Source of the DNA: Spirometra erinaceieuropaei
Taxonomy: Eukaryota > Platyhelminthes > Cestoda > Diphyllobothriidea > Diphyllobothriidae
Direction of reading: 5' to 3'
DNA length: 64,000 nucleotides
Assembly: GCA_902702965.1 (NCBI GenBank)
Contig: CACRXP010000554.1
Coordinates: forward strand, 281,272-345,271
Shown here: in pieces, positions 58,301 through 64,000 of the stretch
Position numbering within the stretch: the first letter of the stretch is position 1
Layout: each line of letters opens with the position of its first letter
Notes under the pieces: generated by a model
Seen by the model: only the letters and a program-made list of their open reading frames with translations
The model's database searches: none
What the model was told of the DNA's origin: nothing
Program-made: the position numbers and the translations under genes

Positions 58301-59612
58301 GTAGCCGCATTATAGGACAAACACCAACGCTTCTCAAGCGGGTGATATCGTTGTCATGGGAAACAGATAAGGTGCACTAGCGATCAATAAAAACCGCTAA
58401 ACGCTCGCCTGCACTCACTGCTTTTGCACATTAAAATGCCACTGTAGCATGACCCTCAGTCTTGATCTGGGTCGAGTTGTCCCCATCGGATGACAACCAT
58501 TTAAGCCATAAGTGTTAACGCGTCGTGGGTGACAGTTTCGAAGGGCCATTTAGTTGTTTATAGTGAGAAATTGGGCGTTGTATCGACCCCACACTCTCTC
58601 ATACACCGGTGGCGTGTCTGAGTCAAGCCTATTGTGAATGGCACTGAACGCGCCGACTGATATGACTTGGAGTTGTCGTTCAACACCTGCCAGGCGTGGC
58701 CTCAGGCCTTATACCCATGAGGAGTACCACCGAAGTTACACTGAGGGGTCGTTAGAGTGTGGCCCTTCGTTTCAAAGCAGAATCAAGTTATGCCGTCGGC
58801 CGACAGCCTCCCAAGCCACGACTTTTGGTGCTCCGTCATAGTGAGAAGTGTGCTGATTTTCCAAGAGAGAAGAATGTTCTGGATTCACCCCAAGCCTTAC
58901 TCGTCCATACATACCCGGCCTGTCAGGCGACTCATAATGATATTGGGCATGCTGGTTGAAGTGGCGTGAAATTCTCCGTCTAACGCCTTCCAATAGTAAA
59001 GGGATTCATATGGGCTCAGTTTAGCCCGACAAACGTGTACCACAAAACATTGTGGTAGCCTTTTTGGTCCAGTACAATAGCAGTGCAGCCTCCCTTTGAG
59101 GGGGGAGGGGGGCGTTTTTTCCCTATACGTAAAGCAACTTCCTCTACGAATGAATTCTGACAGGTCCCATGATACTGCATCAAGTCGGTGAGCGGCTGGT
59201 GATGGGAAATCGAAATTTCGTTAGCCTCGATCTGTCCCACGCCAGAACAGTAAAAGTAACGAAAAGTTCATTCATATGTCCGTCACGCTATTCATCTCTC
59301 TTAAAGATACAACCGAGATGGGATTGATTTGCTGGGAAGCTCTTACCTCTATGATAGCTGCCTGCATAACACGTGGATGTGAGAGAGAACCAGGGATGAC
59401 ATCCTTTGATTTCGATGCGGTCTCCGTCGAGGATGAAGCGGTTGTGGCGTCTTCCGGTTTTAACTGACTTGGTAGTGGTAGTTGTGGCGGGCCCTCAGCG
59501 GCATTGAGCAGGTTTTTTTGGGTTCCAGCTAGCTGTGCCATACGGCGCAGGAAGTCCGGTGGCGGGTTTTGCGGCGACGTGGGTTGGACGCCGTCAATGG
59601 CTAGCCAGTGAG
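47221..59612 (-). CDS. TAF6: TFIID subunit TAF6, five exons, 5' end not found
   Basis: TAF6 is a core subunit of the general transcription factor TFIID in the nucleus. It pairs with TAF9 through a histone fold and carries a HEAT-repeat domain. Exons (minus strand): 59612-59347, 55522-55355, 55097-54868, 51360-50661 and 47406-47221. They join in phase and encode about 515 residues. Family landmarks in order are [65 protein letters not shown] and AYKADYGAL, ending at TGA 47223-47221. Compared with animal TAF6, two polar low-complexity stretches are inserted in the HEAT part, and the usual long Pro/Ser C-terminal tail is lacking. The histone-fold exons were not recognised between 59613 and 64000. 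Introns hold many repeats. Confidence 0.9.
48129..49015. mobile_element. Palindromic element (family P) in the last TAF6 intron
   Basis: It starts at cagtaagaggccaaaatttc and ends near gaatttcggctaatgcttg. Arms share atatcggcttttgagtacgc and its diverged reverse complement. The centre contains gagctttatatggtatctcc. It lies between the exons at 50661 and 47406. Confidence 0.65.
49798..50045 (-). repeat. Unclassified interspersed repeat (family D)
   Basis: It begins aaaagccgtggcttgagagg like the copy at 15696 and ends acggtggacgtcatcg…gtcgaactgtc. It lies in the TAF6 intron. Confidence 0.5.
50262..50301. repeat. (GGT)n/(AGT)n microsatellite
   Basis: A short perfect GGT run followed by AGT units, in the TAF6 intron. 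Confidence 0.85.
50661..51360 (-). CDS. TAF6: TAF6 exon: HEAT repeats with two insertions
   Basis: 700 bases. Acceptor ttctgtccag, donor gct|gtaagt. The first base completes the split Arg codon. It encodes [20 protein letters not shown] and CTWID. About 90 Ser/Gly/Pro/Thr-rich residues follow where animal proteins have a few. Conservation then resumes with [20 protein letters not shown], a second polar insertion of about 60 residues, and [14 protein letters not shown]. Both insertions lie between predicted helices, as loops would. Confidence 0.92.
52153..52712. mobile_element. Palindromic element (family P), left part, broken by family H
   Basis: Left end cagtagccgtgctgtttcatg, then the usual arm and central blocks to aaaaccg at 52712. 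The family H-like sequence follows directly. The right arm reappears only as the fragment at 54190-54390, possibly the other end of the same copy. Confidence 0.6.
52713..53010 (+). repeat. Family H repeat, diverged third copy
   Basis: It shares aacctgtggaccgtgtctta with 28380-28395 and the gaataaa-gc-ctggc-a-ttta block with 28075-28105. It sits inside a TAF6 intron. Confidence 0.45.
53422..54060 (+). pseudogene. Merlin-type transposase relic (ISXO2-like)
   Basis: In a TAF6 intron, on the opposite strand to the gene. The N-terminal part has a zinc-binding pattern CKCGWPV…[10 protein letters not shown] after DGFYF, typical of Merlin transposases. After in-frame stops and a frameshift, [19 protein letters not shown] aligns with the catalytic VxIDExxxxRxKYxxGR-type block of the ISXO2-like domain. 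The expected catalytic Asp reads as Ala. The rest of the catalytic domain could not be followed. Merlin was described from schistosomes among other animals. The 182-residue minus-strand frame here is antisense and not a gene. Confidence 0.7.
54190..54390. mobile_element. Palindromic element (family P), right-end fragment
   Basis: It carries cagacggccggaaagaagc, ctattcaggtaatcctttcg and the end aatttcggctagcatttcatg. It lies next to the Merlin relic in the same intron as 52153-52712. Confidence 0.6.
54868..55097 (-). CDS. TAF6: TAF6 exon: central HEAT repeats
   Basis: 230 bases. Acceptor ttttctcag, donor cg|gtaggt, ending with two bases of a split Arg codon. It encodes [30 protein letters not shown] and [18 protein letters not shown], the most conserved block of the protein and the basis of the identification. 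Confidence 0.95.
55127..55320. repeat. (AGT)n/(CTA)n microsatellite in a TAF6 intron
   Basis: About 190 bases of trinucleotide repeat with few interruptions. It fills most of the 257-bp intron between the exons ending at 55355 and starting at 55097. Frames of poly-Ser, poly-Val and poly-Tyr here are artefacts. Confidence 0.95.
55355..55522 (-). CDS. TAF6: TAF6 exon: start of HEAT domain
   Basis: 168 bases, phase 0 at both ends. Acceptor ctctgtag, donor ggc|gtgagt. It encodes [20 protein letters not shown], then [13 protein letters not shown] through TFIAEG. This corresponds to the segment (SVEQQLYYKEIT-like) that opens the TAF6 HEAT repeats. Confidence 0.92.
56140..56245 (+). repeat. Family G repeat, reverse-oriented, decayed ribozyme
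   Basis: Here the ribozyme strand is plus. GGCGAAACACATG (56181 onward) matches the 3' half of the core, but the CTGANGA box is not recognisable (ctgactt near 56137). ttttagctactacatgtg matches 34770 in reverse. Confidence 0.5.
56250..57180. other. TAF6 intron, nothing recognised
   Basis: No exon-like or repeat-family signal was found here. Confidence 0.3.
57185..57620 (+). repeat. Unclassified interspersed repeat (family D)
   Basis: It contains aattagtttatagtgacgg, acttgcgtagcatccac, and an end with agtgccatagaggccacatt shared in reverse with 15780-15830. It lies in the TAF6 intron. Confidence 0.5.
57625..59340. other. TAF6 intron, nothing recognised
   Basis: Several short frames occur, none with a known family. 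Confidence 0.3.
59347..59612 (-). CDS. TAF6: TAF6 exon: linker after the histone fold
   Basis: The acceptor is atccatag before 59612 and the donor is gag|gtaaga after 59347. The exon begins with the last two bases of a split codon and ends in phase 0. It encodes [18 protein letters not shown], the conserved region that follows the histone fold, then a variable polar linker. The first in-frame ATG-like frame start lies in intron sequence, so it is not the protein start. Confidence 0.9.
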
Positions 59613-59984
59613 CTATGGACGGATAAATCAGCACAAACGTAATTGTCGGCTGGATTCAGCGACGAATGTATGTTAGGAATAAATCGGGAAAATGGGTAAG
59701 ACGTGCTGAACCACTGCTGAAGACATATCTGTTGGGATTATGAACTAAAGGCCAGGAGCACTGTCTCAAAAACTGCTTAGTTCGTGGAATATCCGGCGAA
59801 AACATCTTTATCGCGACACACGAAGGAAAGTTCTAAAGACAAATATCCCGTCAAGCACGATCGCCGCCTTAGGAATTGGAATAAGTGTCGACACAAGCCT
59901 CTGAGGAAATGTCCCCAGCAGCAAAAAGCGTCTTTCAGAATCCTCAGGTGAACTTATTCCTACTCTTTGATTACTTTGCTATGA

Positions 59985-60300
59985 CCATCGCGAGTGACGA
60001 CGTCCACAGTGTGCTCCGCAGAACGGGTGCAGCACCGGTGGCTTGTGCGTGAATTAGTTTACGGTAAGGCAAGCTTGCGCAGCATCTACCGCGCTCTCTG
60101 CCTCCCTCACCCACCAGGTTCCAATAGTAAGACGATGTCCGGGAGATCGGAGGTGGGCTCGGGCGCAGTGGCGAACAAGGTTAAACAGCCCGTTTACGCG
60201 TGCCACACACCAACTGGTCTCTGCCAGGGTTTCAAAGAGGGCGATCCGGATCTCACTTTAACGTTTGTCATAAAGGCCACCTTAAGGAGTCGCTGAGTCC
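59985..60300 (+). repeat. Unclassified interspersed repeat (family D)
   Basis: It contains gacgtccacagtgtgctccg, attagtttacggtaaggc, cttgcgcagcatctaccgc and cgtgccacacacc. It lies just upstream (5') of the first TAF6 exon seen. Confidence 0.5.
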
Positions 60301-60304
60301 GACT

Positions 60305-63010
60305 TAGTCCTTCAGTCAGTTATTCCATAAGCACATAGTACTGACTACGAGGACCAATTACCTCGTCAGTTAGACCAGGGTCAGGCATACAGTTACAGTA
60401 AGGGTTTATGGCTGGGTTGGGTTTGGTGCGCGAGTTAAAGGTTAGGTTTATGTAGTGAGCTCTAGTCAATGCAAACGAAGGGCAACAGTAGGAAGATCTG
60501 CCTTCAAAGAATGACCTCCGTCGAAGTCGTCCTAACCAAATGTGCCCGCACGCCTAGCATAACGTCGGAATGTCATAGATGCTTCAGATATTCCCACCAT
60601 CTAGACTGCAACAACATATTCTACGACCAATCTGGCCGTAGCGATACAGGTACAGCGAATAGTTCCGCAATCATAGCCACAGTTCGTCCTTTCCCGCCTG
60701 CAGATAGCGCTTGTATGGTAATTTAACTTTTCCTGCAATATGATATTCAAACTACAGTCGTAGGCGACTCCTAAAAGTGCGGAAGTGGGGTTGAAAGGCA
60801 ACACCCAGCCCTCATCGAGCCTCGAGTGTGTTTAAAGAATTCGGTTCCGAATTCTGATTCTAGGAGACTCCGTCCCGTTCTTTCCAATGATGTGCCTCTG
60901 TGAGGGACTCGGCTTGCGTCCAGATTGACACATCGTCAGTGGGAATACTGGCAGCGATGGGTCCCGTCTTGCATCCTGCTACATCGTCGATACAGACCAG
61001 ACAACGAAAAAGGGAGCGCGTCGGACCTTGCGTGGAGCCCTACCTGAAGATCGCTTTCTCACTCCCTATCCCGCTGAGTGACAAAGTAACTGCACCCAGC
61101 AAACAAAACGAGAAGCATCTTTTTCAGTCATTTCCTATAACAAGCTGTCTCGTCAGACAGTATGACAGGTCTTGAAAAAGTTCCGTATCGCATGAACTTC
61201 CCACTTCATCGACCCATTTCACAAAGCGTCAAAGATAGGCTATGACCATCTAAGTAGTCGGTCTCGGTGCTACTTTTGGGTTTAAACCCAGTTTAATTGG
61301 TAGAAGTGACTTTTCTCCAGATATAGGTGCAAACAGCCGACAAGGATTCTTTTCGCCTCCTAATTCACCACGTAGGTCAGACTGACGGACGATAACTGGC
61401 CGCGTTTTTGGAGCGCTTCCCAAACTCAAACGAACACCGATCATTTTCCGGAGTTGCGGCGCAGTCATATCATTCCGGCCGAGGACGCAGGGGTACAGAA
61501 TAATTGGTTCTTTCACTTCGTTGGGGCTTTTGTCTTGGATGGAAACCTGCTCTTCGTAAACAGAGACATTTATACAAATCTCCGGTCCCGGGCCCTACCT
61601 TGTGAGAACTACGCCAGTAATCTTGCCTGGCAATTATTAAAGCGATACTGGTGGTGTTTCTGTGAACGAATCCCTGTAGGCAGCTGAGTCTATCTGGACG
61701 TCGAGCAGCTGCGACGGGTCCGGGAATAGATAGAGAGTAAAAGGATAAAAGGGATATTTTGGGCAGAGTGGATGGATCCAGGTTTCACAACCGTTACATT
61801 GAACGTCCTATCCGTTGTACGACAGAGGCTGCAGACGGGGTGTCTGGGTAGTCTGTCAGTTCAGTTGCGTTCGGTGGACTGAGGGCGCGTAGTTTTTCCG
61901 ATGTCAGAATGTTGTTAGCAGCAGTGGTGGAGCTGATTTTGGGTAGGCATAAAGCTTACGTTTATAGTGCAAGAATATGCGAAGAAGGTGGCTGGATTTA
62001 CGAAGCTTCGAGGCATGTTGTCGACGCTGGTGTTGGTACTGCTGTGGTAGATGCTAAGAGGCCCCACAAAGCTGACGAGAGTACAGCATGTGAGTTTACA
62101 TTAAGGGCGTGATGAAGGGAGAAAGGCGTTGGCAGCGTTGCTCCCTTGTATTTCGGTCTTACGCCTTCTCTCTGACCCCCTGTATTCACCGGCTTCAAAT
62201 ATCGCTGCTCCATTTTGTATGACAATCTCGCACACCTGTCGATCTTGTGTGAGGGCTAATCAGGACACCTGGGAGGTTGTGAGACATTTCCCGAGGCTTT
62301 AAGGGTAGAATTCTAGCTCAGCCTCTTCTACCATTGACAGGGGCGCGTAGCAACATCACTTTATAGCAGTCGCTTCGACAGACGCTGGTCTGACAACCCC
62401 ACGCGGCCAAACTTCCGCAGGCCTCGAAAGTGTGCCAGTTGTTACGATAATCCATCGTTGGAAGGCTGTGCTAATGTAACAACATGAAAGCAACTGCGAA
62501 TATGGCTCCAGAAAGAAAGTAGCTGAGATTGTTTTGAGAATAGAAAAAAGGTAGAGACGCTGGTCTTGTTTCCGGGTGTGAGTAAATTATAGCACCATTT
62601 CGGACTAAAATGTCTCACACTTTATACGACGTAATTTCCTGAAAATGACCACAGAGGACACATTTTCCGTGAAAGTTTCCTGTGAAATGAATTAAACCAT
62701 GTGGGAGTATCGAACCACTAGGCAGTCTACACTAGCTAAGGAGTAATTTTATTGGGAGCGACATTTCACAAGAGGTCGAGACAACCTTTAACAGGAAGTC
62801 AGCATGTCATAGCACACGAAAAATCCGAAATTGTGCTTCATTACTAGCAGTATTAAAATTCCATCCACGTAACTTTTTCTAGTTCAAGGCACACAGGTAT
62901 CGAGGTGGGCGTTTTATCAGTTTCCGAGTAAATGTTGTGTGTGGCCTCTATTACTTACATTCAGTATATTTTAGGGCAGTAAGCGGTAAAGGAACCGTAT
63001 GTGTAACGGC
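60305..63010. other. No recognisable gene; upstream of visible TAF6
   Basis: I looked for the TAF6 histone-fold exons on the minus strand and did not find them. A weak GGTTAG-like stretch lies near 60391-60450. The other frames are unassigned. Confidence 0.3.
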
Positions 63011-63026
63011 AGATATATATATATAT

Positions 63027-63205
63027 ATAGATGAGAAGGCACCGACAAAGACAAGGGAGACCGGTTTCCCTTGTCTTTGTCGGCGCCATCTCATCTATGT
63101 CTACTACTAGTCGCTGTGCGACTGCCTGCGAGGGTTCTAGTATGAGCCCCAGGGCACAACGGAACGAGCATGTTCCGTAACCTGATCGGCGAGCGCCCAC
63201 TGTCA
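63027..63205. mobile_element. SINE family B fragment with a 32-bp hairpin
   Basis: 63027-63058 and 63067-63098 are inverted copies with two mismatches around an 8-nt loop. The arms are the conserved SINE tail (accgacaaagacaaggga). A family B head follows (tactagtcgctgtgcgact, caacggaacgagcatg). AT microsatellites flank it at about 63013-63029 and 63207-63252. Confidence 0.65.
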
Positions 63206-63215
63206 TAATATATAA

Positions 63216-63252
<37 letters not shown>

Positions 63253-63491
63253 GAAATCAAAAACGTTCTTTGGGAAAGGGAGAAAACTTTATTGAGTGAA
63301 TTTTCGACGTCGGTTCCCCGTGTCGTCGTCAGACTAGAGTAAATGTGCTGAAAACAATTAAAATTTCAAAAGTGCTACAAAATCAATACTGATTTGGTGC
63401 CTCAGCTAGTAAGCTGCCGTCGTATGTGTCAGTCCGTATTGATCGGCTTTCGTCTCTTCCACTTTTCTCTGAGATTCTTGTATGTGGCATC

Positions 63492-64000
63492 TTACTCGAT
63501 GTGCCTGTTGATGCATGACTCATCGGAGTGCATGGCTTCAAGAAACTCTCGGCCTTTTTTAGATGGGCAAACTCCGACGATGCGAGTTTTGTCCCATGCG
63601 AACTTGTGCCCAGTATCAAGAGTGTGCATGGCCATTTGAGACAAGTGGTCTCGCCTCTTAACTGCAAGTTGATGCTCGTGGATGCGTGTAGAGGCAAATT
63701 TTCCCGTTTGGCCACAATATGCGGCATCACAGGCATCGCATGGGATCTTATAGACGACTTCTTTTCTATCGAGATAGCCAACCCTATCCTTAGGGTGTAC
63801 AAGCTGGGTGCGTAAAGTAGTCGTCGGCTTGTGCGCCACTTTTATCTGGTGTTTCCTCAAGTGTCTTTCAACAAGTTCAGACACATTCCTGATGTAAGGA
63901 AGGATTCGCCAAGTGTTTGCTTTGGGCGCTTGATTGGAACTATCTAGTTCCCTTGTTTTTATCTCTTGTTTCATGCATCGACGTACGAAATCTCTCGGGT
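63492..64000 (-). CDS. Penelope-like element, C-terminal GIY-YIG endonuclease, partial
   Basis: The minus-strand frame is open from the window edge to a stop at 63492 and continues beyond 64000, so the reverse transcriptase should lie outside. The domain shows VVYKIPCDACDAAYCGQTG (the GIY-YIG core with the CxxC insertion seen in Penelope-like elements), then RIHEHQLAV, an HxxDTGHKF segment, and EFLEAMHS carrying the likely catalytic Glu. The frame is intact over about 170 codons, so this copy may be young. The 3' flank (63245-63490) holds aataaag and a hammerhead-like motif on the minus strand. Confidence 0.85.
   Translation of the reverse strand, partial: PRDFVRRCMKQEIKTRELDSSNQAPKANTWRILPYIRNVSELVERHLRKHQIKVAHKPTTTLRTQLVHPKDRVGYLDRKEVVYKIPCDACDAAYCGQTGKFASTRIHEHQLAVKRRDHLSQMAMHTLDTGHKFAWDKTRIVGVCPSKKGREFLEAMHSDESCINRHIE

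Overview
The window reads as repeat-dense invertebrate DNA with one recognisable host gene. The gene and the mobile elements (RTE-like LINE relics, Penelope-like elements, mariner, Merlin, tRNA-derived SINEs, hammerhead-bearing short repeats) best fit a flatworm. A diphyllobothriidean-type tapeworm is my guess from the element mix, but nothing here proves the species. There are no operons, CRISPR arrays or ribosome-binding sites. Most long open frames are accidental or lie antisense to decayed elements. A 187-base assembly gap lies at 25078-25264.

Host gene: the minus strand from 59612 to 47221 carries five exons of TAF6, the TFIID subunit, with consistent phases and GT/AG borders. They cover the linker after the histone fold, the HEAT-repeat domain and the stop codon. 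The histone-fold exons were not found in the 4.4 kb upstream. The introns are full of the same repeats seen elsewhere, and one short intron is mostly a (CTA)n microsatellite.

Layout. 1-9 kb: an inverted SINE pair and a broken RTE reverse transcriptase. 9-16 kb: a telomere-like-repeat element, a mariner relic with a nested SINE, and an inverted Penelope insert with a 13-bp target duplication. 16-30 kb: SINEs, six copies of a ~1-kb palindromic element, RTE fragments broken by two of them, and a 357-bp direct duplication. 30-36 kb: a hammerhead-bearing tandem repeat, several SINEs, and a 435-bp inverted-repeat element with a telomere-like core. 36-47 kb: telomere-like tracts, more palindromic and unclassified repeats, and a GC-rich island. 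47-60 kb: TAF6, with a Merlin relic in an intron. 63-64 kb: the 3' end of a Penelope-like element encoding a GIY-YIG endonuclease.

The most interesting result is that small self-cleaving-RNA motifs recur. One ~320-bp tandem repeat contains a complete type I hammerhead core (30471-30517, minus strand). A ~300-bp tRNA-Arg-like SINE carries a second hammerhead-like motif in several copies. A weaker one sits in the Penelope-like 3' region. Together with the tandem, permuted unit structure, this suggests retrozyme- or Sm-alpha-like elements that may be mobilised by Penelope-like reverse transcriptases.
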